Positions 45,676 through 57,600 of a stretch of DNA of 64,000 bases are shown here, one piece after another (the stretch's first letter is position 1; the number at the start of each line of letters is the position of its first letter). The notes beneath the pieces were generated by a model. The model was not told the origin of the DNA. It did not search any database and saw nothing but the letters and a program-made list of their open reading frames with translations. The stretch lies in NCBI RefSeq assembly GCF_021917145.1, contig NC_061075.1, positions 1,664,215 to 1,728,214 on the forward strand, given 5' to 3'. The translations under genes and the position numbers were made by a program. This DNA comes from Hypomesus transpacificus. Lineage: Eukaryota; Chordata; Actinopteri; Osmeriformes; Osmeridae.

Positions 45676-45681
45676 AATAAA
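45676..45681 (+). promoter_or_regulatory. MCCC1 polyadenylation signal AATAAA
   Basis: AATAAAAAAATAAA cluster 1.1 kb after the MCCC1 stop, followed by a GT-rich element (cttgtcagtgttttt). Confidence 0.65.
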
Positions 45682-46072
45682 AAAATAAAAAAAGTTTCTT
45701 AATGTCCGCTTGTCAGTGTTTTTAATTCAAATTTGGATGATTAGTTAACAACACCTTCTGTGACGTGATGAACTTAAAATGCATTTTCAGTTCTGCTTTA
45801 CAACATCTTTAAATGTGACTTACTAAAACCTGCAGAAACCCTAATTTATGCAACTATGTGAAGGTGAAGTCCCACATCTCACGTGACTAAAATTGAACTT
45901 TTACGTTAAAATAAACAATTCAAATTAGGATTTGAATCCAGGCTGTTGCGGTACTGCCCCAGCTTTCAGAGCATATACATATATATTACTTAACTGATAT
46001 CAGTAAAAAAATAAAATAATTATCAATTGGTTTGAGTGTGAACCAGGAGTACCATGTTAGGCAGTATACTCA

Positions 46073-46330
46073 ATTTACATTTACGCATTTAGCAGACGCT
46101 TCTATCGAAAGCGACTTCCAAGAGAGCTTTACAAAAGAGCATAGGTCACTGATCATAACAACGAGGTAGTCCCAAACATTGCAAGCAGCCAAAACATGAA
46201 GCATACATTGTGAAAAAACTAGAACAAGTGCCAAAAGAGAAGACCCATAAGAGCATGCAGTTATACAAGTTACAAATTAAAACAACATGAACCACAATGG
46301 TACCTCAATGGTACATATGCTTACCCACTG
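46073..46330. mobile_element. SINE/interspersed repeat with V-SINE-like core
   Basis: Contains 'catttagcagacgcttctat' and 'cgaaagcgacttcc', the core typical of teleost V-SINE-type elements, followed by a long tail with 'gagccacagagggtt'. The same core recurs at about 60876-60915. Outer limits are approximate. Confidence 0.6.
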
Positions 46331-46617
46331 AGCCACAGAGGGTTCCTGCAAAGTTACTTTCTACAAGACTGTGTAATTACCCTTATGACACTACTAAATG
46401 TCAAAGGACAACATTTGTTTGGTTTCTGCTAATGCCAAGTTATTTAATAGAATACTCTGCCTTCTAATCATACTTACAAAACAAGTGAAAGTTTGCTGAA
46501 GGATTTCTAAGAACTCGTTCACAAAATACAGTGACGATAAGTAGACTTTTCTTGAATAGACATTTATTTCTCTTAACACGGTTAAATATTAAATACAAAT
46601 GTACAACTTACCATCTA

Positions 46618-46695
46618 TCAGGGGTGGGAATCTTCAGGTACCTCACGATTCGATTCTTGGGGGTCACAATTCGATTTGAATATTTTTTTGGTAAT
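46618..46695. mobile_element. Truncated copy of the GGGGTGGGAATC MITE
   Basis: Begins CAGGGGTGGGAATCTTCAGG and continues with GTACCTCACGATTCGATTCT, closely resembling the inverted right end of the complete element at 58274-58445. Only one end is present. Confidence 0.65.
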
Positions 46696-47668
46696 GCGTC
46701 ATGTAGGTCTTAAATTTAAATCTTTATGGTCTTAAAATATCTTTAAAAAAGTCTTAAATTTGACTTACTGAAACCTGCAAGAACCCTGTAACAGTAGTTA
46801 GTGTCATGACTATTCATGCAATAGCCACCCAAAACAAAGTCTGCTGTAAACAATGTCTTCATTGGCATCTCCAACAGGAAATGACACTTTACTCTGAATT
46901 GGTTTTCTTAAAAATGTATTTATTCAGTAAATAGACTTTTGATAAACATAAGCAGTGACAAGGATGTGCAGACAGACAGGATATAGAATCATAACCTCTG
47001 TATATATAGAGGTTATAGTAACAGAACATGATCAGGAGGAAGAACACAGAACACCTGCTTCAAGATGGTTCTAGTGCAGCTGGAGATTTATTGCCACGGT
47101 GAATATGGATTCTTTAGAAATACTCTGACATACATTCTTCAACTGTCTTCTGTACCAAGTGTCGACCAAATACGGTTTCTCGACAACATGTCTTTCAAAC
47201 CAAAGACATGGTTTGAAATGCCTCATGAGGAAACAGAATGAACAGATATGCATACAACATAATTTGAGAAAATAAGTACCTCAATAAATATATTTATTTC
47301 TAAACTTCCTAATCGGTTACCGCTGTGCCTATCATCTGGTGATATTTCTGTTGAACTCTTGGTACCATGCAAGGAGACGTTTACAACTAGATTCACTGAT
47401 TTGATTCCTTCAACATTTCTGCGTCTCACTCAGAGTTGCACATAGGAACAGTAACAGCAGTCATTTAGTAACCATGACTCCACAGTAACCACCGCCTGTA
47501 CCATGGCCATATTGTTCCAGCATGGCCTCTGTGTGTGTGTGTGTCATGACTGATGGCAAGTTTAAAACGGTTGTCTTGGTAACCCCACTACATCCCCCCC
47601 CCCCCTAGAGGACACCAGTCAGTCTGGTGTCACCCTGCGTTCAACCAGACATCTATTACACGCACATA

Positions 47669-47671
<3 letters not shown>

Positions 47672-47732
<61 letters not shown>
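47672..47732. repeat. (CA)30 microsatellite
   Basis: About 60 bp of uninterrupted CA repeats in the MCCC1-ATP11B interval. Confidence 0.97.
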
Positions 47733-47734
<2 letters not shown>

Positions 47735-48629
47735 GAACGAGTGGTTAGTAACAGAACTGAGATACACACAGCAACAACAAACATAAAAATGAACAAGAAC
47801 GTGATTCCAATGACTTCAATTATGACAGGCCATGATTTGAGAAAACATAAACAAAGAAAACGGAATGGTGATATTCAGACGAGGACAGTGACAATGTGCA
47901 AAAGCGTCGTTTTCCCATGTTTGTTTTTTCCTTTTGACATCTACTCTGATACTTCTGTCTCCGGAAGCTTCTGTCTCGAGGGACATTCACCTGTCAGTGT
48001 ACCTCTGAGGTCTGTGCGTGAAGAAGAAAGGCGTTCCGGATCCCAGAACAAACCTCAGGGCTCAGAAGAAACTGCTCTCGTGTCAACACACCTGGGAAAA
48101 TCAGGTCGCGACCCGTCTGAAAATATGGCTTATAAAAAGGTTTCCTCCAGAAGTAATGACAGAAGGAGAGAGGTTTGGGAGGGGGGGGAGAGACAAGGAA
48201 GAGGAAGGACAAGCAGCGAGGTATAGTCAGGCTAGGAAGCTAAGCTAACCTACAGGCACAACATATTAAGACAGTTTCTCTTCCTGTCCAGTCCCATCAG
48301 TCCTTTGGTCTTTGGTATGGCGTGGTTGTTTTCTATGTCAACATCTGTCCCTTTTCTGTGTGACGGGGAGGTAAGGCTGTGGGGGCGTGGCCGGGTGGGC
48401 GGGGCTGTGGGCTGAGAAGGATGCTGTCCACTGATTGGTCAGCAAGTCAGTCACGTGATCAGTGAAGTTGAGGTCTGGCGAGCAGTCTCTCTCTGTATGT
48501 GGAGGGGCTAGTAGCAAAATTGTCGTGCGCGCTGGCCAGGACTGGCGTCAGGGCTAGCGTCAGGGCTAGCGTCAGGGCTAGCTGGGGCGGGGGGACGGGG
48601 GGGTTAACTCCTCTGCGCTCCCTGCTAGC

Positions 48630-51600
48630 TCAGGCGTGGGAGGCCTCGATGGGGGACAGCGTCAGGATGCTGTGGTCGTTGGAGTAGATGGGCTCCAGGT
48701 CGCTCCACGATCTGGAAGCAGCAATGACAGGGGTCAGGAGAGCATGTGTGTGTGTGTGTTGGTGTGTATGTGGGGGGGCCCTCAGGGGCAGATCCAGGAC
48801 CAGACGTGCTTTGCGATTAACACTCAACAATAGCTGGAGAGAAGATTATAGAAGATTTTTATTTTGGTTTCCCCTCATTTGAAATCCACAGCTAATCATC
48901 CCTTAGCGACTGCTAGTCTTTCTGGATACCTGGTGTGGTGGCATGTGTGGTCCCCCCCCTCCCCACATGCTGTGTGCGGGGGAGAAGACAAGGCTATGGG
49001 GGTGATGGACGGTTAGTACTGAATGATGATTCAACAGGGTGGATCAGGACGCACAGTCAACAGCATTCCTTCCCAACATTCTCCCATGTCGCACACCGAC
49101 CTAACTGCCGTGCCACTGCCCTTCCTACGCTCGCCCTGCAGCCTCAAAAAGAAGTTTGAGAAGAATTCAAAAAACGTCTTCAATATATATCTATATATAC
49201 ATATATATATATATATTTTTCTGTACAAAGATATATGCTATATCGTTTCTAAAAGCACTTGGAAAACAGAGCTGGGAAGACTCTTGGTAAAGGCACAAGA
49301 GCCCGGTAAAACCTAGCGACAGTGAGCGATCATTTCCAGACTAAGACAACCGTTTTAAGACCATCCTCACAGGGCAGGGTGGCCCCTAGGATCAGTACCC
49401 AGGTCTCTTCAGGGTGTCGCTTGTGAGAGGGACTGTCACCTCAGACTACAGGCGCTTGTGAGAGGGACTGTTACCCCTGACTACAAGCGCTTGTGAGAGG
49501 GACTGTCACCCCTGACTACAGGCGCTTGTGAGAGGGACTGTCACCCCTGACTACAGGCGCTTGTGAGAGGGACTGTCACCCCTGACTACAGGCGCTTGTG
49601 AGAGGGACTGTCACCCCTGACTACAGGCGCTTGTGAGAGGGACTGTCACCCCTGACTACAGGTGCTTGTGAGAGGGACTGTCACCCCTGACTACAGGCGC
49701 TTGACCACGTACAAACATTTACTGCGTGACCAGAAACTCCAGCGAAAACACAGCGATGACAGGAAATGACTAACTAGACAGTGACAGGAGTGGAGAGGCA
49801 GGACGTGTGAATGTACAGAGATGATGGAGACACAGAATCAGGAGTGGGGGACCACGACAACGACACACAGACACACGACTGGTAGTTTACGCAACGTTAC
49901 AAAACACAGAAGGCAGCCCCCATGCAACAGAGATAAGAGTCAGGCCGGGCCTCTTCTCAGAAGCACCTCGAAGGCTTCAGGATACGGTAGAAAAAGAACT
50001 AACTCACGCACGCACACACACGTAGCAAAAAGACTTGACAGTCCCCCCTGGAAAGAGACTACACTTCCCAGGAGCCTTTCTGGTAGGGCACAGTGCCCCC
50101 CCCCCCCCCCCCCCCCCCCCCCTAGTTGGGCTGTGACAGACGGTACACACACAGTTGGCAAGGCAACAAAAACAAACCAAAACAACACACCTGGAGCTCC
50201 AGTGAGGCGTGCTCCGCGGTCAACAGTAGGCCTATACATGAGCTATACGTGTTCTGATATAGGGGATATGTGGATGGATATGTGGCTGGATATAGGCTCC
50301 CTGTCAGTCAGAGAGCATGGCGGATATAGGGTGTCCCCCCTCCCCTATGGCAGTATCCTAGCATTAAGGCTAGCGCCCATCTGTACAGAAACCTCTCATT
50401 CCCCTCACTCAAGTAGAGGCTGCAGTAGAGAGAGGCTGCAGTAGAGAGGCTGCAGTAAAGAGAGGCTGCAGTAGAGAGGCTGCAGTAGAGAGGCTGCAGT
50501 AAAGAGAGGCTGCAGTAGAGAGAAGCTGCAGTAGAGAGAGGCTGCAGTAGAGAGAGGCTGCAGTAGTGAGGAAGCTGCAGTAGAGAGGAGGCTGCAGTAG
50601 AGAGGAAGCTGCAGTAGAGAGAGGCTGCAGTAAAGAGAGGCTGCAGTAGAGAGAAGCTGCAGTAGAGAGAGGCTGCAGTAGAGAGAAGCTGCAGTAGAGA
50701 GAGGCTGCAGTAGATGGAAGCTGCAGTAGATGGAAGCTGCAGTATATGGAGGTTACAGTAGAGGCAGGTTACATAGAGGGAGGCTAAGATGAGAGGCTAA
50801 GATGCCTCTCACCGAACCAGCATGCTGTCATTCTCTATAGGTAAACACACACACTAAATAATCAACAGGCTTTGGCAAGTAACATGAAACCACTCCTAGA
50901 TAGAACTGCTACATGTTCAATAAACCTCAGCCAATCACAGGACCTAGGCCCAGACTAGGAACTAGTCTGGACAACAGCCTGGTTCTAATCGTCGTCAAGT
51001 GAGACAGGCTGATATCCTGGATGATGGAGAGAGACCTGGACTGAGGAGTTAGCCACCTGGCTAGTGTCTTAGCAACGACACTGAATCTCAGTGGAAGATG
51101 TGTATTGCTTTCCTGTATGGTGGTATACAACCTTTCAGCCAACACCTACGACAAGAAGACTTGACAGGTAGGAAGACAGGGACCAGGCCTGACAGATTTG
51201 TGCCAAGGCCTACACGGACGGACAGACGGACAGACAGACGGTTATATGTGAGTAGACTCCCCACTGCACACACAGAGACAGTTACACCATGGCATGACCT
51301 ATGAGCACCATGAGGTCTGTCACAGCACAGGAGCAGAAGCCCAGGCCTCCACTGGAAGGCCGTGTCAAACTCCTCTCTCACCCTGTCTATCCCTTTGGTT
51401 GTCCATGGGGTGTGGGGGGGAAAAGCTACACGTCCTGGATCTTAAAACCCCCCAGGCTCGGTCAAACCCAGCCTTCCTCGTCCTCCCTCCAGACTCCCAC
51501 CCCCACGGCCTCCCTCTCCCCCATCCTTCCCCCAGGACGGAGGGCCGCTCCTACTCCGGCCTGGGGGGGGGGGCCGGGGTGCATCAGGAGAGGTCGTGGT

Positions 51601-54600
51601 AGCCAAGAGGGGGGGAGGAGGAGGCCCACCTGTTGGCGGTGGCGCGCGTGGCGGGGTCGCAACGCCGGGTCATTTGCTCAACCAGCCGTGCCAGCCGGGA
51701 ACAGCCGCTCTGGCCCTCCGCGTAGCAACACAGGGACTCCACACATCCGACGGCCGGGGTGGAGGCCTCAGCAAGCTGGGGAGGCAGAGGGGGGGGGAGG
51801 CAGAGAGGGAGGGAGGCAGAGGGGGGGGGCAGAGGGGGAGAGAAGGGAGGGAGGGACAGAACATATCAGAATGTTAGTGTCAGCACAAACCTGAGAACCC
51901 CACTGCCCCCCCCCCCTACTCCCCTCCCCCACCGCACCTTCCTCCCCCCCACAGAGACAGCACAGTTCCAATGTGACTTTCCAGGGCGGGGGGGGGGGGG
52001 GGGGGGGGGTGTTATGGGGGTGGTAAGGCCAAAGTACATGCTGCCATACACACGAAACAGACACCATGAACACAGGGGCGCGTGCTGCTCAATGATGCAA
52101 GGGGTGGAAATACATATCTAACATCTAGAAAATACACGCTCATCAATGCGTGAGCAGGTGAAGGGGGGGGGGGAACATGATGACACACGATGCGGTTTTC
52201 ATCTTGAGGCAGGCGCGTCCTTGGCCCCCGTGTGACACGACCATGCGATCTCATCAGACAGATCCAGGAGAAAACCCTGTTCGTCTTCTATGGATCCTCA
52301 CGTTGTTCTGGAACACTCTAACTAGCCTGGTATGGAACACTACCGGGTCACGATGAAATCTCATGGTGAAAGCCAGACTCCAGATCTGGAGTCATCCCGT
52401 CTATCTACTCGGCTTCCAAGCTCTCTCAGACACCCGAGGCTGAGATGGAGAGACCAGCTGAGATGGAGACACCAGCTGAGATGAAGAGACCAGCTGAGAT
52501 GGAGAGACCAGCTAAGATGAAGAGACCAGCTGAGATGAAGAGACCAGCTGAGATGAAGAGACCAACTGAGATGGAGAGACCAGCTGAAATGGAGAGACCA
52601 GCTGAGATGGAGAGACCAGCTGAGATGGAGAGACCAGCTGAGATGGAGAGACCAGCTGAGACAGCGAACAGAGACCGTGTCTGTGTCAAGTGAGGGAAAG
52701 TCGATTATTTGACCTCCCGGCAGGTTTTCTGTGGCAGGTTTTCCCTGAGTAAGCAAGCACAGCAGACAGGACAGGAGAGGAGGAGGAGGAGGAGAGGAAG
52801 AAAGGACCAGGGGGGAGAGAGAGAGTCGATACAAGGTAAGGTCTAGAGTTACACACTCTCCCCCTCCCTGCATCCCTCCGTCCTAGCCGAGATGACACTG
52901 CATGCCAAACAGACAGCCAGCTGGACTAGATAGACAGACATCTTGTCTTTCTTCAAACTCACAACCTGACCAGCGTCACCAGTCATTCTGGAGGGTATAC
53001 CGTGAGTGTGGAACATGTACACGTGCCAAAGGACAGTCCCATTTCAACACAGTATGATTTGAAAACGGCTGATTTAAAGCTTCTCACCTTGACTTGTCCA
53101 GGGCATTATTGCACAGTTAAACATCCCAATCTAGACTGCCAGTTAATCCAAAAGCCATCCCACTCTTCTGACACACACACACACACACACACACACATCT
53201 AACCCCGGATGACAAGCCGATGAAGGCCTCAAGGTTTCAGTGTCAGGTATACGGCTGACATCAACAGCCTCCTCATCATCAGCGCTGGGTGATTTAACAC
53301 TGCCTTGACCCAGCTGTACACACCCAGACCAGGCTAACGGTCCACTCTAACACGCAAGCACACACACACACAAAGGCTGTGCATTGGTGAAAAGGTAGGA
53401 AGGGCTGGAGGTCAGTTCAGCAGAGGAGGAAAGGAGGAGGGGAAGAGGAGGAGGAGAGGGGGAGAGGAGGTGGAGAGGAGAGGAGGAGAGGAGGGGGAGA
53501 GGAGGAGGAGACGGGGAGATGAGAAGGGGAGAGGAGGGGGAGACAAGAGGAGGAGAGCAGAGGAGGAGAGGGGGAAGAGGAGGAGGAGAGCAGAGGAGGA
53601 GAGGCGGAGCAGGGCTGGACGAGGCTACATCAATTTGTCTCCAAACTAATTCAGCCTGATCTGCCAAGTCTCTCAGCTCAGAGACCAGAGGAGCAGATAC
53701 ACTACAAGGCCCGGGAGCTGCTCCACCGATTTCCTGCACCACTTATCTATATTGATAAGATGCCAGCGAACAGTGGAGGAATTTGTGCTGGATTTTATGT
53801 TTACTGGAGCGATTCAGTGATCAGGTTGGTCCTGGGAGGGGAGGGCAATCAAGCAGAGGCTAAACTATGCATATTGATGTAAACATATGCGCATGGCTAG
53901 GGCAGGGCTGGGATATTGCAGGGGTGCTGACGGCACGGGCCTCTCCCGGCTGCAGAGGTGATGTCATCCTGCTTCTCATACAGCTGAGACCATGAACACG
54001 GCACAGTCAGTGTGAAGGCTTCTGACGCCTGGCTCTCAGCAGCCCACGGGGGAACTGTCGTCCGCTCTGCTGTCCTTCTGACCCGCCGCCTGTTACACCC
54101 TCCTACTCTTTAACTTCCACAAGTTACTGGTTACCTGCCAGACTGACCTCCAGACAGGGGCTTTAGTAACACTCTCATCATAGAGATCATAGACATGCAG
54201 CACCACTTTCCCGAGCCTTTCCCCTTACCGTCCTTACTCCACCTCCCCCCTCCAACCCCTTCCTCCCCACAACTCCACCAGCCCAGCCTAACCAGGCCCA
54301 GCCTAGAACATGCTGGTTGGTTCAGGGCATTCACACACAGGAGACAGACAGGCAGACAGACAGACAGAGACAGACAGACAGACAGAGACAGGCAGGCAGG
54401 CAGACAGACAGAGAGGCAGGCAGACAGGCAGAAAGACAGCTAGTCTACCTAATCTTGCCCGGCTGATTCTTGGCCCTGGACAGGGGCTGCAGAGCGATGA
54501 AGTCGTCACCTATGGCAACGCGGTTGGAGTACATCTACACGGCAGAGGGGGACAGGAAACAGGAAACAGGAAACAGAGAACAGCAGGACAGTCAGAAGGA

Positions 54601-57600
54601 AGAACACACACAGAAGCCCAGTCTGGCTGGTGATGTCACCCACACACACAGATAAACACTCATACAGGATACACACACACACGAGCACGTGCACTCATCC
54701 AGACACACACACGTCAAACAAGGACAGGAACAACACAAATGCGAAAAGCACACCCACGCACCCACACAGGGCCCCGGCACACAGCCTGTGAGGAGAGAAG
54801 CTAGCACGCCGACAGGAAACACACACACGAGAGTCAGAGAGAGAGAGAGAACAAAGAGATAACAGCTACTCTGGCAAAGGTGAGTGTGCGTGAGCTGGTG
54901 TATGTGTGTGTGCGACGAGGAGGATGCATGCGGTGTTTTGCTCAGGTGTCTCCCTCCCTCCCTCCTCTCAAATATTCTCCTTATCTACCCCCACCAATCT
55001 CCCAGACCTCCTCATCTTCCAACCCCCCCCCCTCCCCAGGGGGTCAGTCCTACCTGGGACTTCTGGGTGCCAGTGGGCTGCAGGTGGCGGTAGAACACCT
55101 TCTTGATGACGTCGGGGAACAGGCAGGTGACGACGATGATGATGATGGCGAACCAGGCCGAGCCGCTGGAGAGCAGCTGGACGAAGACAAAGTACATGTC
55201 CTGGGTGTGGAGGAAGGGCCTGGTGGAGGAGGGGTCAGGGGTCAGGAGGGGTCAGGGGTCACACAACCACACAAGGACAACACAGCCGTCTCAGGTTGAG
55301 AAAAAGAGCGATTTTAGCCCCTGCTATACCCCATAACTGACTAACGTATTTCCTCCTCAGCACTTAAAAAACTTTTTTTTAAGGGGTTGTGCGCCCTCAC
55401 CAGATGATGCCCCCGTAGAACAGGGAGAAGATGAAGTAGAAAGCGATGGAGCCCCAAGTCACAAAGTGGTGCATCCACGTCCAGAAGTGAGTCTCCAGGG
55501 CCAGCTGAAAACACACACACACGCACAATGGGTATCATGCTGTTTCCATTTGATGGACTTTGTTCGATCTGCGAGTCCTTTCTGGAAATGGCTCCACCTC
55601 AGTCAGGGTCTGTGGTATGCATGTCTACCACCATCCTGTTCACAGTAACCCAGGCACACATCAGGAAAACAAGCAGCTGTGCGGTGTTTACCTTGAGCGT
55701 GACGGTGATGACCATCACTGTGAACACCAGCGTACCAAAGGTCCAGTTCCCGAACATCTAGGAGAGAGAGGCACAAGGGACGGAAGTACGGTCAGAACAC
55801 CGGCCCGTGTTCGCTCAGACACGCGTCTGCCGGACATCCAAACGCTGGTTCTGCAGCCAGCAACTTGGCACAGTCGTACACGGGACAGACATTGTCGATT
55901 GACGGAACAGGGAGGTGGTTAACTCCAGTCTTTATCGGGGGGCTGGTTGGGGTGGTCTAAAAAGCATTGTTTCACCCCCTACATCCCTCCAGACCGTGCT
56001 TGACCACGCGAGCGGGGCGGGAGGGGGGAGCATGGGGGTGATCTGACAGGACACGCCTGCGGACAGCTGTGCAGAGGAACAGAAGCCCAGGTGGAAAGGG
56101 GGAGTCCGGGACGCTGGCCCCGGGACAGGGCAGGAAGCGGGACGGGGGAGGGGGAGGATGGTGGGCGGGGCCTCGGACAGAGCGTGCGGACAGAGGAGGA
56201 GACGAGGAGGGCAAGCCGTGGGATGGGAGGGCGTGGCTAATGCCGTCAAGCTGGCCGGGGACAGGGAAGGGCATGCGAGAGCTCTTACCAGTTGTCGGTT
56301 AGCTCGTAAAATCTGACGACATGCAGAGCGTGAAGAAACCAAGAAGAAGAAAACAAGAAGAAGAAGATATGACAAAGGAAAGAGACTGGCCAGAAGGATA
56401 GCAATAAAGTGAGTGCTGTTTGGACTCCCCCTCCTCCTCCTCCCCCCACGCACACACACACACAGCTACAGAAACTGGGAGAGAGAGTGAGAGCGACTAA
56501 ATTGCCAGAGCAGAAAGAGACCACAAGCAAACAGGCAGGAACATTGCTACCTGTCATACAGCAGGACTTAACCAGACAATCAATATTTCATATTACTGTT
56601 CCTTGGCAACGCTCCAGATCAATATTACCCTCATATAGGTTCTGGATCGTCGTCAGGTTCAAAATGACACTTTCCCCTTCCAGGCCTGCACCCCCCCCCC
56701 CCCACACACACACACACACACTCACTCCCCCAAAAAGAACATTCACAACAGGCAGCTGGCGATACAATGAAGCACTCAGTAAACCTTGAAGAAGTCCTGC
56801 ATAACCGGTTGCCCCGCCTACTCTCCTGTTCCAGACCTGCCCTAGCCCCGCCTACTCTCCTGTTCCAGACCTGCCCTAGCCCCGCCTACTCTCCTGTTCC
56901 AGACCTGCCCTAGCCCCGCCTACTCTCCTGTTCCAGACCTGCTCTAGCCCCGCCTACTCTCCTGTTCCAGACCTGCCCTAGCCCCGCCTACTCCTGTTCC
57001 AGACCTGCTCTAGCCCCGCCTACTCTCCTGTTCCAGACCTGCCCTAGCCCCGCCTACCCACCTGTCCGTTGCCCATCAGCGAGGTGTCCTCCCCCATGAG
57101 GATGTAGGAACCAAAAAAGAAGATGAAGGCGTGGCAGAACCCCAGCAGGGTCCAGTACAGGAAGGTCTTGAAGGACAGCTTGGAGTTCCTGCTGATGTCC
57201 CTACAGGTCAGGAAGAACAGAGACACAGATATCACTACACCCTCAGTACGTCTGGGACTGACAAACAGTCCTGGGTCATCTCCTGGATAGAAAGCGTGTG
57301 CTGAACGACTGAACTGGAAAAAGTTACACGCAGCTGCGCGTGTAGACCGGCTGCATTGTGGCATGTCCTCATGTCTTGGGACACGCTGCAGTATTTGCAG
57401 GAAGCTAGACAGGTTTGGAAGGCTGCGGGGGCCAGGGGGGTACCCACCTGTAGAGGGCCGGTTTGCTCTGCAGCACATGCGGGTGAACCAGCTGCTCAAA
57501 CAGGCTGTAGACCAGGATGGGCAGCGAGGTGAAGCAGATGTTATACAGCGTCAGGTAGACACTGTCGTACAGGGTCTGGAGGGGGGGGGGGAGAACAGGG

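Larger units (their letters stand above)
44566..48629. other. MCCC1-ATP11B convergent interval
   Basis: Contains the MCCC1 3' UTR (a tandem CCTCTACCCCGCCTCTCTTC-type repeat at about 45112-45225, polyadenylation signal at 45676), interspersed repeats, a CA microsatellite and the presumed ATP11B 3' UTR. TTTATT words on the + strand (for example near 46562, 47085, 47291) are possible ATP11B polyadenylation signals. No DCUN1D1 exon is visible. Two similar segments near 45813 and 46751 (acttactRaaacctgcaRRa) suggest a further dispersed repeat. Confidence 0.6.

Noticed and set aside
47627-48226. 199-codon open frame on the + strand
   Set aside because: It begins in a CA microsatellite (repeated Thr-His) and has no domain, splice context or family resemblance; it falls in the probable ATP11B 3' UTR on the opposite strand.
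49417-49696. Regular 35-bp repeats resembling a CRISPR array
   Set aside because: There are no unique spacers; the units are directly tandem, in a vertebrate intron, so it is a minisatellite.
49821-50444. 207-codon + strand frame
   Set aside because: It crosses a C27 run and low-complexity intron sequence; no family resemblance.
51301-51894. 197-codon + strand frame
   Set aside because: It is a shadow of the ATP11B exon 51630-51775 on the other strand plus GGGA-rich repeats.
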